From assembly GCF_017591425.1 (NCBI RefSeq), contig NW_024466512.1, positions 20,079,501 to 20,143,500 of the forward strand: a DNA stretch of 64,000 nucleotides, written 5' to 3'. Under the pieces are notes generated by a model. It searched no databases. It worked only from the letters and a program-made list of their open reading frames with translations, and was not told the DNA's origin. Shown one piece after another: positions 44,574 to 55,249 of this stretch (positions within the stretch are counted from its first letter, which is position 1; the number at the start of each line of letters is the position of its first letter). This DNA comes from Ochotona curzoniae. Its lineage: Eukaryota > Chordata > Mammalia > Lagomorpha > Ochotonidae. The position numbers were made by a program, and so were the translations under genes.

Positions 44574-44642
44574 TCACCGAGCCTCGCGGGCCGCCAGCTC
44601 CCCTCCTCCTCCGCCCTCTCCGCCCCCGCAGCCAGCCGGCAT
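44574..44642 (-). other. Upstream ORF in NEURL1 exon 1b 5' UTR
   Basis: An ATG at 44640-44642 (minus) opens a 22-codon frame ending at TGA 44574-44576, 46 bases upstream of the main ATG. It has G at -3 but C at +4, a moderate initiation context. It encodes a glycine-rich peptide with no known function. If included in the mRNA it would be expected to lower or regulate translation. Confidence 0.45.
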
Positions 44643-44790
44643 GGCAGGGCCCACGCGCTCCCTCCCCGCCCGCGGGCGGCCACACAGCCAGCACAGCCCT
44701 CAGCCCTACTGGCCGCCGTCGCCGCCGCGCCCGCCCGCGCAGCTCCTCCCGGCCGCCCCCGCCCCCGGCGCGGTCCAGGCGAGGATCTGT

Positions 44791-44808
44791 CATGTTTATT
44801 TACATAAG
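44791..44808 (-). promoter_or_regulatory. NEURL1: Composite D-box / forkhead motif at edge of CpG island
   Basis: The plus strand reads TGTTTATTTAC (44793-44803), a tandem forkhead (FOX) site pattern, overlapping TTACATAA (44800-44807), which is the D-box consensus bound by NFIL3/E4BP4 and PAR bZIP factors (DBP, TEF, HLF). It also looks like a TATA-type element in minus orientation just upstream of the CpG island. Binding is inference from motif match only. Confidence 0.4.
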
Positions 44809-45276
44809 GAGGAGGAGACTGGAGGCTTCCTGAAATAGCCCAGCTCGGAGCAACCCTGGAGATGCCCCAGCCCTGCGTGCACGCTCACATCACACGCAAG
44901 CTCGGGCCAGGTGCGCGTGGTGACACCAAAACACCCTGCCCACCCAGGCTCTCCGCCACGCCCTCTGGAACCGCAGCACGTTCCTGCTACATACAGGGAC
45001 CAGGTCTCTGTCCTCGAGGGGTTCACACTTAAGCTAGTGCAGTCCATTAACAAGGGCTAATACCATGTCTGCCTTTCTCAAGCTGGATTCCAAGCGGTTT
45101 ACACAAATTCCCTGCTGGGGCCCCGTAGGCTGAGCGAGAGGCTGGCATCCCTGCCCTAAGGGTACCTTTATCATTACCAAGAAGGAGCCAAGGCAAAGCC
45201 TGATCACCCACCTGGAAGGTGGCAAGGATGCAAACCCAGGCAGGACAGCAGAGATTCCAGACTTGGAGCCTCCAAG

Positions 45277-45306
45277 TCCAAACCATCCCACTCCAAACCA
45301 TCCCAC
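45277..45306 (+). repeat. Perfect two-copy 15-bp tandem duplication
   Basis: TCCAAACCATCCCAC at 45277-45291 is repeated exactly at 45292-45306, indicating a recent slippage or duplication event. Confidence 0.95.
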
Positions 45307-45484
45307 TAGCACACACATGCACACAAGTGACTTATCTGTGTCACACGGGCACAGCCGTACCCAGGCTCCCCAACACTCACGGACAGAACGGTGGTACACA
45401 CCTAGCGATCACCCAGACGGCAGCCTTGGGCACTGAGTGCACCATGTGCACCAGGCCCCGTGTGCACCATCAATCCACATTCTG

Positions 45485-45615
45485 GATGGCAGGAGACACC
45501 ACTGAACCTGCTTTACAGGAAGCAAAGTAGAGCTGAGAGGTTGCAGCACCTGCATGAGGTGTCCCAGCAGGTCAGGGGCAGAGCCAGGACTCCAGTCCAG
45601 GAGTGTGAGACCCCC
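45485..45615 (-). mobile_element. MIR fragment, reverse
   Basis: Reverse MIR pattern: TTTACAGGAAGCAAAGTAGA, GCTGAGAGGTTGCAGCACC, GGCAGAGCCAGGACTCCAG. Confidence 0.6.
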
Positions 45616-46039
45616 TTCACCAGCCAGCGCAGCAGAGCAGGACAGCTTCTCCCTGCCCCCGCCAGCACCTGCTCTGAGGGTCTGCATGTGGGAGAAAGAA
45701 CAGAAGGCTTGGAACCAGAGCAGGCGTCCAGGATAGGGGCTGGCCCACAGCAGACAGATCTCAGAGGCCCACGCCAGGTCCTCAGCTGTCAGCCCGGGAT
45801 ATTCTGTGAGCAGGGTGGACACCAGGACCTGACCTGCAGTCATCAGCCCAAGCCACAGGCACCCAGGAGACAGCTTGCTGAATGAGCTGCCACGCTTGAT
45901 GCCACGGGCACAGACATGCTCGCGGCTGCACAATCACACATCCACCACATTCACACACACTCCCTGGTACAGGTGCCAAGCTGCTGCTGGGGAAGAAGGC
46001 TGAATCAGGCTGATGGGGAGGAAGTCAGCCAAACTCCTC

Positions 46040-46525
46040 CATGATCCTAATAGTAGCCAGCCTTAAGAGACTTACTGTATGCTTAGCACCATCCGAAGTC
46101 CAATAAGTGGATTCATTTTCAAGCTTCACAACAACCCCAAAAGATAGGTTTGTATCTTTTCTTTTCTTCTTTTTAGTGTTTTTTTTTTTAAAAATTTATC
46201 TATTTATTGGAAAGACAGAGCAAGAGTGAGAGAGAGAGAAACAGAGATCTTCTACCCACTGATTCACTCCCTAAGTGGCCACAAAGACTAGGACTGAGCC
46301 AGGCCAACCAGGAACCAGGAGTTTCACCTGGGTCTCCAGCACTAGGGCCTCCTTCTGCTGCTTTGCCAGGCACATAAGGAAGAAGCTGGATCTGGAGCCA
46401 AGCAGCTGGGACTCACACTGGTGGCCATATAGGATGTGGGCATTTGCAGACAGGGCTTTTACTCACTGTGCCGCAGCACCAGACCCTCGATGGGTCTGAA
46501 AGATAAGGAAACTAAAAGGAACTAC
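46040..46525 (-). mobile_element. MIR, reverse, split by a CSINE
   Basis: Left part 46040-46145 matches the reverse MIR tail (CTTACTGTATGCTTAGCACC, CTTCACAACAACCCCAAAAG). The right part at 46495-46520 (AAAGATAAGGAAACTAAAAG) continues the MIR consensus after the inserted CSINE. Confidence 0.65.
46170..46490 (-). mobile_element. CSINE, reverse, inserted into a MIR
   Basis: T-run and AAAATTTATCTATTTATTGG at the left, AGATCTTCTACCCACTG, CACTCCCTAAGTGGCCACAA, GACTCACACTGGTGGCCATA, and TTACTCACTGTGCCGCAGCA at the head end. Confidence 0.85.
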
Positions 46526-48104
46526 ACTGGAGACTGCTCCTGCAGCAGCACGTGACTCCCTTGTCCAGCTCGCCTTTAACAAACCTGGCTGAGCCCTGGC
46601 ACATGGCCAGCCTGGCCTTCCCACATCCCAGCCTCCTCCTCTCACCATGACTGCTGCCTTTTCTGCAACCCACCCAACACTGGAAACTCCTTTTCCAAAG
46701 TCTCCCTAGAGCCCTAGGCAAAGAGCAAAAGTCCTGTGCCCAGAGCTATCCCTGCCTCGGAGTCCCCAAGCCCTGCCTCTCCCATCCCTCATCTGCTTAG
46801 CCAGCATCTCCGGGGTACATGTCAGCTATTTAAACTCAATCCACACTTCCTAAGTACTGACTACACATCCCATGCTAAGCGAGGCACTGGGCACGCGATG
46901 CTGACCTGCAACAGACAGGTCATGGCTCTTGGCGGGCTCAATGGAAAAGATATCTCTCAAGTGGCATCACTAAGGTCACACAACCTCAGCCCGGAAAAGT
47001 CTTCTGTTAAGACAGAAACAGGAATCCAGAGGACTTGGGACAGGCTCTCCTGAAAAGCAGTGCGAAAACACGACATGAAAGCACATGTGCTGCGGAGCTG
47101 GGCAAAGTGGCCAGAGCGAGCCCAGGATTCTTGAGAGACAAGGGGGGTGTGGCTTTGACAGGACTTAAGGGGCAGCCTAGGGGATATTCCATAAGCAGCC
47201 AAGGAGGGCCTCAAGGATAGTAGGGAAGCACCCGACTATTCCCCAAGGGCAATGGGGAACCCCAGACAGGCTTCCACCGGGAGCCACTGCCTGCCCTGCC
47301 TCTCGGAAAAGTCCCTTTCCCCACATGGTATGAGCAGGTATGGGACAGAAGTGGCTCTGTCAGTATTGGGCCTGCTCCTGATGCCCTCATTCCCAAGAGC
47401 CTGGTATCATGACCTACACCAGATGTTCAGAACACAGCTTACATGGGAAGGGAGCACTTATCATTCTCGGGGAAAAGGGACCCACAGGGATGGAGCAGGT
47501 GGATTGAGGCGGGGCATGGGAAGCTGCTGAGCCAGGAGTCCTTCTGGCAGGGTAGGCGGCAGCCCTCATGCCAGCCACCTGGGCAAGAACAGAATGAAGA
47601 ACTGGGAGTGGCCGGGGTGGCCCGCCAGGCCCTTCCCAGCCCCACTGCTGACGGGGGATTCCAGCTCACCACCCAGGGTCCTGTTTCACACACTCCACTT
47701 CTCCATTTTCAACAGGAAGTTGTGGTGGCCTGTGTCTAAGGCTTCCTCTCCCTCTACTTCCCCAGGGCAATATCCAGGACCCCTGCAGGGAGAGGCCACA
47801 CCCCTCTTTCAGGGGGGAGCCCAAGCTACTCTGCTCCTCTGTGATCTTCATTAGGACCTCAAAAAAAAAAAAAAAAGCAAAACGCAGGGAGCAGAAGATC
47901 AATGATGCACTGGGGTGCCAAGACAATCGCTTACCCCTTTCTTTACTGTTTCTTCCATCAAGCCTTCACTGGCCAAATGATGAGCAAGACTCAATGTCCG
48001 CCCTGTAGAAGCCTCTGCCAGGGACCCCAGGAATGGTCTGGTTAAGTGGTGTCCATGTGCCCAGCTTTGGAAGAACTGTAAAAGGGGAGTGCAGAGGCTA
48101 CAGG

Positions 48105-48305
48105 CACCATCTTGCTGCACACCAGGCACCACGTTAAATGTTTCCCATGTATCATTTTTAGCTAACCCCACAACATCCCTTCAAGAGTTGGAATCCAACC
48201 CATGTTGCAGACTGGAAAACTGAGGCTCAGTAAGGTGATAGGGAAGGAAAAAAGAGCTAGACAGACATCACACTCAGACCTTCCGGACAACAAAGCACAG
48301 GCTCT
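48105..48305 (-). mobile_element. MIR SINE, reverse
   Basis: ACCAGGCACCACGTTAAATG, CTAACCCCACAACATCCCTT, GACTGGAAAACTGAGGCTCA and GTAAGGTGATAGGG follow the reverse MIR consensus in order. Confidence 0.75.
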
Positions 48306-48579
48306 GTCTATACAACTTCAAAGGGAGGAGGCTCCTCTTGCTTCGCAAAGGAAAGACTAGGGAGTTGGTTGCAGGGGATGCCAGGCCTTTGCTTAACGTA
48401 TCTGAGAGGTCTTGTGGCTGCAGAGGCTAGGAGCTCTCCAGTACACAGACGGTGACATCCCAGGACAGAACTCTAAGTAAGGACCAAGGTAACTGGACAG
48501 ACAATGAGGCTGACCTCCTGTTTGCTAGCAAGTGGCCCAGACAGACACTGGCAGAGTCGTGGAGAAATCTTGGAGAAGG

Positions 48580-48916
48580 GGGACCCAGCACAGTAGTCTA
48601 GTGGCTAAAGTCCTCACCTTGAACATGCCAGGATCTCATATAAGTGCCGGTTCTAATGCCAGTAGCCCAGCTTCCTGCCCAGCTCCTTGTTTGTGGCCTG
48701 GGAAAGCAGTAGAGGACAGCCCAAAGCCTTGGGACCCTGCACCCATGTAGGAGACCCAGAAGAGGCTCCTGGCTTCGGACTGGATCAGCTCCAGCCATTG
48801 CGGCTGCTTGGGAAATTAATCATCGGATAGAGGATCCTCCTCTCTGTCTCTCCTCGTCTCTGTATATCTGACTTTGCAATAAAAATAAATAAATCTTTTA
48901 AACAAACAAACAAAAA
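48580..48916 (+). mobile_element. Young CSINE, forward, with 17-bp target-site duplication
   Basis: Full-length forward CSINE: GGACCCAGCACAGTAGTCTA, AAGTGCCGGTTCTAATGCC (B-box region), TTTGTGGCCTGGGAAAGCAG, TGCACCCATGTAGGAGACCC and CTGACTTTGCAATAAAAAT, with tail AAATAAATCTTTTAAACAAA. The flanks repeat AGAAATCTTGGAGAAGG exactly (48563-48579 and 48917-48933). Confidence 0.96.
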
Positions 48917-50384
48917 AGAAATCTTGGAGAAGGTAAACCCTTCCTCTGTCCAAGTGGAGACTTGGGACCTGAGGTGCCACAGCAAGAAAACAAGAGGTCT
49001 GGGGACCCCAACTCTGGCAGAATTCCCAGCGGGTCAGCAATCAAGCTCCTTCACTTCGCTGCTGTGGCAGACCCTGATCCCATCCCAGGAAGCCCAGCCC
49101 CTTGACTCTCCCGAGACCCTCCATACCACCAGAGCTGTGCTCGCCCCTCCTGCCATCCCTGTCTCCAGACTCCTTCCTGCCAGCTCCTCTTCCCTCCAGG
49201 GTGCCATCTGGCTTTCGCAGTGGGCTCCCTAACCTGGTTCTTCCCTCACTGCATCATTTCTCATCCACATCCTCCTAGGCTTAGGCTAAACCTGCCTTCT
49301 AGCAACAGCTGGGTTGAGCACAGAACAAACTCCCTGAACATGGGGAATCTGGGGATCCCTGAACTGAAAGAGCGCTGGCTCCGGCCCCTGCCATCAGACA
49401 AGCAAGCCCTGCGCCCATTTTTACAGATGTGGCCATCAAGACTGAGCACATCTGAGACTCCTTAGTGGGTAGAGGACATGGAGGACTGGAACTCAGGGTG
49501 TATGTCTACCAGTGTCATGCTTAGGGTATCAGCAGGGGGAGAAGTGAAAACTGTACAAGGGATTGAGGTGGCGGAAGTGAATGGAGCCCTGAGAGGTCAG
49601 GGAGGGAGGAGGGGTGGCCCTGGTGGGAGGAGCTGGGAGGCAGCTACTGATTGCTACAGGGGTTATTTTCCATAAAGAACAAGAGACAGTTTGATACAAG
49701 AGATAGCTGGTGAGTCACCTGGCATTTGGGGTTTAAGGTCGACCTGCCAGGCTATTGTCCTACCACAGTAAATGGGACCTCAGAGGGGAGGGGCGGGACA
49801 GGAATGTCACTGTTGCCCAGATCCTGTGGATGGAGATGGAGATGATGGAGAGCCACGGGGACAGCTAGGGAAACAGAGCCGTGTGCTGCAGAGAAACCTG
49901 AGCTGGGCAGCCCAGAGGGCGTCTTATGAGGCTGGGACAGGTGCCCCAGCACTGACAGATGCCAGCCGCCCAGGATGACGGGAACGCAACAGGTGCAGAG
50001 GCGGGGGTGGAGACGGAAAGGGAATCTGAGAAAACAGGCTCAAGTTGGGCGTCCCTCCCACCACTGGCCCACAGCCAGGCAACCTTGTTTCTCTCAGACC
50101 CTCTAGACATACACACACCTGCTCCTGCTCCCCAGTTCTGGGCCTCAGGGCCAGCCTGGGCTAGACAGAGGTGTCGCTATCCATGCCAGGTCACCAGATC
50201 GACAGACCAGCACAAGGAAGAATATAGAACAGAGTGTGCCAGCCCACACCCACAGAGCCCCCAGCTGCAAAGCAAACATTTGCCTCTGATAAGATCACTA
50301 TCACCTGCAGGGAAGGATAGAAGGATCTGCCTCCCACGCCCCTCCCCCGACCACTGCCACCCTGGTGGAGGTTGGGAGTTCTGG

Positions 50385-50530
50385 TTTGGAGGTCAGACAG
50401 GTCAGCGCTATGGCGATGTGACCAGGCAGTCGGCTCAGCTCCATGAGCCTCTGCAGTAACGTGGTGGTAACAGTACCAACACAGGCATGTGGGAGGATTG
50501 ACCACATCAGGAGCACTTGGGAACCCAGGT
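50385..50530 (+). mobile_element. MIR fragment, forward
   Basis: GGAGGTCAGACAGGTCAGCG, GCGATGTGACCAGGCAGTCG, CCATGAGCCTCTGCAGTAAC and GGAGGATTGACCACATCAGG match forward MIR with many changes. Confidence 0.6.
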
Positions 50531-51887
50531 AGAAGCTGGAGAGCCGAAAAAAAAGACTGCAGGAAGTGAGCACAGCCCTGAGAATTTAAGTTACTCTGAG
50601 GAGGACAAAGGGAGGAGCTGGGCACAGTCTAAACGGTCCATTTATTGTTGCATGTGTGTTGTATATACAAACACCATTACAGTGCTCTTAAGGCAGGAGA
50701 TTAAACCTGGCCCCTGGTCACCTGGCTAGCATCTGCGTTTGTAATTGTAAACTTGACATGAGCCCTGGTGACAAGCCACTAAGGTCTGCTTCCCTAAGAG
50801 TTGTTCCTTCAGTACAACCTGGCCAGGGAAGGGGAAGAAGGGCCAACACCAAGACACTGGAAGAGAAAGAGGTGGAGAGCTGGGGAAACCCAGGTGGTGG
50901 GACACGTTGCTGGAACAAGATGTGAGCCTCATCGGTCAGAGCTGTGGAAACATACTCCCCTGATAGCAGCTAGGCCTGCCTGGATCAAAAGAAAAGCCAG
51001 CAGCTGGAGGTTAAATCCGCCTCTAGCCAGCCTGCCCTCCACCCCTGCCACAGGAACACACGGGCGCACACACGCATGCCCACTCACACCTTCAGGCCCC
51101 GTGGCTCAGCCAGCGCTCCCAGCCCCAGCGCCCATCCCTGCATTACCAGGGCCCCAGCCAGCTGAAGCCACACCCCAAGGCTGGGAGGCAGCCCTTTCCC
51201 CAAGGCCTAATGTAGCCCACCCTGCTCTCCCAGAGGAATCAGCCTCCCGCCTGCCTCAGCCAATCTGGCTCTCAGGGGAAAGCAAAGCACAGGACAAGCC
51301 ATTCCAGCATCCCAGGCTTATTCCTGGGCCCTGGCCCTGGTCATCTTCTGCCCACTGTGGCACCTCTCACTCCAACCTTTGGGCTCAGAAACTGAGCATC
51401 AGCAGGTAGGGCTGAGTGACACTGCGAGATCCCCCAACACCAGGACTCAGGCCCTGAGCGCAGCACTCTCAGGAGGGCCACTGGCAGGTAGATCCCATTG
51501 GTCTGACAACACCAGACACTCCTCTCTACGCCTCGCACAATGTCATCTACACTGGGACCTTCACAGCCCTGGGGTGGCCAGCAGCAGACTATGCATGGGT
51601 TTAAATCAGCTCAAATACCAACTAGATGTCTGTTTCCCCACCTGACCCAGGAGCAAGCAGGGAGATGGCCATGCTGGGATTGAGCCTGAGTCAGTCTGCC
51701 CCACGTGGCTGTATGGGTAGCCTGGTCTTCTGCCTCCTACAGGGCTTTTGAGCCATCCTCACCCACCCTAGGTCTCACTGACTCCCCACTCCACAGTGGT
51801 CTCTGACTTGGCACCCAAACAGATTTATACCTCATCACTGGGGACTGCAGCACCTCTTTCTACTGTGAAAGCCAGAGCAGGGTTGGG

Positions 51888-52100
51888 GGAGGGGAGGTCT
51901 GGCACTATGGTATAGCAAATCAAGCTTCTGCCTGTGGCACCAGCATCTGATATGGGTGCCAGTTTGAGCCCTTACTTCTCCACTTCCAATCCAGCTCCCT
52001 GCTAATGCACATGGGAAAGCAGCAGAGGATGGCCCCTGCATCCACATAGGAGATTCAGAGGAAGCTCCTAGCTTCAGATGGTCCCAGCCACTCTGGATCC
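51888..52100 (+). mobile_element. CSINE, forward, 3' truncated
   Basis: GGTCTGGCACTATGGTATAG head, GCATCTGATATGGGTGCCAG, ACTTCCAATCCAGCTCCCTG, CTAATGCACATGGGAAAGCA, then sequence is lost after CTCCTAGCTTCAGATGGTCC; no A/T tail. Confidence 0.75.
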
Positions 52101-52154
52101 CCAGAAGGGGAAGGTATCCCCAGGAACTCCACACCTAACATAAGAACACAGAAG

Positions 52155-52503
52155 ATTTGGGCCAGGCCACCTGGCTAATACTCGACTAATCTGGGATTTG
52201 GGCTCACACTCCCCAGATGTCTGCCACATGGCCTCTAAGAATGACCCAGGTCTTCAAGGCTACAAAACACTGTCACCAAATGTGTACTGGGCTTGCCAAA
52301 GCAGTCAAGGACGACCCAAAACTCCCTGCACCCACAGGGGAGACCCAAAAGAAGCTCCTGGCTCCTGGCTTCAGATTGGCTCAGTTCTAACCGTAGCGGC
52401 TGCTTGGAGAGTGAACCATCATATGGAAGATTTTACTCTCTGTCTCTTCTCCTCTCTGTATATCTGCCTTTCCAATAAAAAATAAATAAATCTTTTTTAA
52501 AAA
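52155..52503 (+). mobile_element. CSINE, forward
   Basis: GGGCCAGGCCACCTGGCTAA head, a partly rearranged middle, then GCTTGCCAAAGCAGTCAAGG, AAGAAGCTCCTGGCTCCTGG, GTGAACCATCATATGGAAGA and CTGCCTTTCCAATAAAAAAT, with tail AAATAAATCTTTTTTAAAAA. Confidence 0.85.
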
Positions 52504-52567
52504 TCTCCACCATTAACTGGGTTTTTCTTTTTAAGGAAAAATGTCCAGATGCAGGCTACATTCGTAT

Positions 52568-52893
52568 TCTTTTTAAGATTTATTATTATTGTAAAGGCAG
52601 ATTTATGGAGAAAAGGAAAGACAGATAGAAAGATTTTTCCATCCGCTGCTTCACTACCCAAATAATCAGTAAGGCTGGAGCTGAGCCGATCCAAAGCCAG
52701 GAGCCAGGAGTCTCTTCCATGTCTCCCATGTAGGTGCAGAGTCCCAAGGCTTTGAGCCATTTTTCACTGCTTCCCCAGGCCACAAGCAGATAGCTGGATG
52801 GGAAGTAGAGCAGCTGGGATATGAACCAGTGTCCATATGGGATATTGAGCTTGCAGGCTGAGGATCAACTAATTAAGCCATCGCATCAATCCC
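52568..52893 (-). mobile_element. CSINE, reverse
   Basis: TTTTTAAGATTTATTATTAT, ATCCAAAGCCAGGAGCCAGG, CTGCTTCCCCAGGCCACAAG, TATGAACCAGTGTCCATATG and TAAGCCATCGCATC at the head. Flanks ACATTCGTATTCTTTT and ACATCCATGTTCTTTT look like a mutated target-site duplication. Confidence 0.85.
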
Positions 52894-52894
52894 A

Positions 52895-53385
52895 ACATCC
52901 ATGTTCTTTTAACAAGCTAAGTACTTACACTCCCAAACTGAAGACAATACAACAGGTGAATACACAAATAAAGCAAGGGACATTCATGGAGATACCAGAC
53001 AATGAGAAAGTGGGCTGTTGATACGCTCCCCGAAAACTCACAGACCCGTCACACGGAGTGGGAGCAGCTGAGAGTGAGCATGTGCCTGCCATATGATTCT
53101 GTTTATATAGAACTCCAAAGCATGCAAACGAAGCTACAGTGACAGAAAGCAGATGGGTGAACATGCAAGGATGGGGTGGGAGAATACAGGGAGGGATGGG
53201 GAGAGGGATTTCTCCAGGCACCAGGAAACTGCTGTAGGTGAGAGAGATGTCTACTACCCTGATGATGTAGAAGGTTTCACAGGTTTATATGTGTCTAAAT
53301 ATACTGTATATGCATCTTACATGCATGTACTATGTTATATGCTAGACTTTAATAACATAACAAAAATGGTTTTAAAAAAAATTCT
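52895..53385 (+). mobile_element. Ancient L1 (L1M-like) 3' UTR fragment
   Basis: CCATATGATTCTGTTTATAT, AGCTACAGTGACAGAAAGCA, GATGGGTG and the following GGGAGGGATG stretch match the 3' UTR of old L1M elements in order. Confidence 0.7.
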
Positions 53386-53390
53386 GTTAG

Positions 53391-53660
53391 GGGCCAGCAC
53401 AATGGCCCAATTGGTTAATCCTCTAAGTGCTAGCATCCATATGGATGCTGGTCCTGTTCCAACTGCTCTACTTCTCATCCAGCTCCCTACTTACAGCCTG
53501 GGAAAGCAGTAGAGAATGGCCCAAAGCATTGGGACCCATGGGAAACAGACCTGGATGAAGCTCCTGGCTTTGGATCAACTCAACTTTGGCCATTGTGGCC
53601 ACTTGGGGAGTAAACCAGCAGAAGGAAGATATTCTCTCTGTATCTCTGTATTTTCCTTTA
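53391..53660 (+). mobile_element. CSINE, forward
   Basis: GGGGCCAGCACAATGGCCCA head, CATCCATATGGATGCTGGTC, CCTGGGAAAGCAGTAGAGAA, GAAGCTCCTGGCTTTGGATC, CACTTGGGGAGTAAACCAGC and GAAGGAAGATATTCTCTCTG; tail nearly absent. Confidence 0.85.
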
Positions 53661-53890
53661 TGAGCTAAGACATCCACCTCAGAGTACCTGAGCTCAATGC
53701 CCAGCTGCAGCCCTGACTCCAGCTTCTTGCTAGTGAGCCCTGGGAGGCAGTTGTGATGGTTCCAGTAACTGGGTTTCTAGCACTCACTGGGACTTTGACT
53801 GAATTCCCAGCTCCCATCGTCAGCTCACTCTGTTTCCCTCCCCCTCTACATCTGACTCTCAAATAAATAATCTTAAAAAAAAAAAAAAAA
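53661..53890 (+). mobile_element. Old CSINE-type SINE, forward
   Basis: GTACCTGAGCTCAATGCCCA, CTCCAGCTTCTTGCTAGTGA, GGGAGGCAGTTGTGATGGTT and TCTGACTCTCAAATAAATAA, with an A-run tail. It belongs to an older subfamily than its left neighbour. Confidence 0.7.
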
Positions 53891-54039
53891 ACTAGCAAAA
53901 CACATGTGAGTACCATGGAAGAGAAGGGTAGAAAGAAACTGTTGATTCTATAAAACTTAGTTTGAATCACTTCCTCAAAAAATTAAAAATAGTACTGTTG
54001 TCTGATTCAGCCTTCCCACTTCCGATGTGTAGCAGAAAG

Positions 54040-54545
54040 AACTGAGAGCATGCACTCAGGTCAGTATCTGAATGTTCAAGTTCATAACAACATTATGAAC
54101 CACAGCCAAGATGTAGAAGCAGTCCAAATGCCCATTAGCAAAGCATTAGATAAACAAAACTTGGGGTATACAGACACAAGGGGATATTACTCAGCCCCGC
54201 AAAAAGAACAAGGCAAGGTGGGTTTTGACCTGGTGGTTAAGACCCCAGTCAAGATGCCTGCATCCCATATCATCAGGCCTAGATTCAATTTCTGCCCACA
54301 GCTCCCAATTCCAAGTTGCTGGGTCCCTGTCATGGAAGCGGGAGGCCCAGACGGCGCTCCGACCTCCCAGTTTCAGCCCAGCCTAGCCTGAGGCATTTCA
54401 GGCACTTGAGGAGTGAGCAGTGGATAGAACACGCTTGCTCATTCTCCTGCCTCTCTCTGGGTGTGTATGTCTGTCTCTCACATGTTGTAACACAGATGAG
54501 CCTAAGAGACTGTGCTGGGTGAAATAAGCCAGTCACGAAAAGACG
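54040..54545 (+). mobile_element. Ancient L1 (L1M-like) fragment split by a SINE
   Basis: Left part: AACCACAGCCAAGATGTAGA, GTCCAAATGCCCATTAGC and GGGGATATTACTCAGCC. Right part after the SINE: AACACAGATGAGCCTAAGAG and GTGAAATAAGCCAGTCACG. Together they follow the L1M 3' region. Confidence 0.7.
54205..54482 (+). mobile_element. Old CSINE-type SINE inside an L1M fragment
   Basis: TTTTGACCTGGTGGTTAAGA head, CCTGCATCCCATATCATCAG, AGATTCAATTTCTGCCCACA, GCACTTGAGGAGTGAGCAGT and CTCTGGGTGTGTATGTCTGT. No preserved A/T tail. Confidence 0.7.
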
Positions 54546-55249
54546 CATCGTGTACCTTACCAGCTATCCGCAGTCAGACAGAAGATCTGGTGCTGCCAGG
54601 TTCGGAAGTAGCAGGAAACGAACTACTGTGTGTCCTGGGTACAGAGCTTCCATTTGACAAAGCGAAAACCCTTCTGGAGACGGCTGCAAAATCTCACCTG
54701 TACCTCAAATCACAGCTCTGCGCACCGAGAAACAGCTGAGGCATAAGATCTGCCACAGGCTGGTCCCCACGAGAGAGCTGTCAGTTTCCTCCCATTCCTG
54801 GTCACAGGCAAAACCACTGGAACAGAGTTGGGAGCAACAGCCAGGATTTTGCACCCAAATTCATTCATAAGCAGCTTGGGGCTCATGTTCCACTTGGAAG
54901 AAGCCAAAATTGACAACAGGAGAGTGTGTTTCGGGGCTATCTACGAGAGAGGCTCAGAGATTCAAACCTGCGGGTCGTGGCTCTGCAGCAGGAGACAGGT
55001 GGATACAGCGGAACATGCATGCTTCAGGGAGATCCTTCATGCAATGCTGTGCCTACTTCTTCACAGTCTCCCGCCTTGCCCTTTTACCTCACTACCAAGG
55101 AGGCTCCTGACCATATGGGACAAGCATGACTGATAAGAACATGACAATTGCACCAGAAAATACACTAAAATGTTGACCTGACACATTTCAAAGGCAGTTC
55201 TCTTTCCTTTATAGTTCTCCCCCCGAAAAAAAAACTTACTATCATTAAT

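Larger units (their letters stand above)
44494..44790 (-). promoter_or_regulatory. NEURL1: CpG-island promoter and 5' UTR of NEURL1 alternative transcript
   Basis: A block of about 300 bp with very high GC and dense CpG and GC boxes (such as CCCCGCCC and GGGGGCGGG) surrounding exon 1b. It ends sharply at an AT-rich element at 44791-44808. The start site cannot be fixed from sequence. A TATA-like TAAATAAA on the minus strand near 44796-44803 would place it near 44770. Confidence 0.7.

Noticed and set aside
44494..44683. In-frame N-terminal extension of NEURL1 exon 1b starting at 44683
   Set aside because: The codon at 44681-44683 is GTG and not ATG, so there is no ordinary start for a 52-residue extension.
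44395..44793. 132-codon minus-strand frame through the NEURL1 CpG island
   Set aside because: Arg/Gly/Pro-rich frame due to GC content; it overlaps the real start in another frame and is not similar to any protein I know. It could act only as an overlapping uORF if the transcript starts further upstream.
54720..55135. 101-codon plus-strand frame near 54828 and its antisense partner as a possible small gene
   Set aside because: The sequence is non-repetitive but has no recognised motif, and both strands are equally open; a pseudogene or chance frame cannot be separated without a database search.
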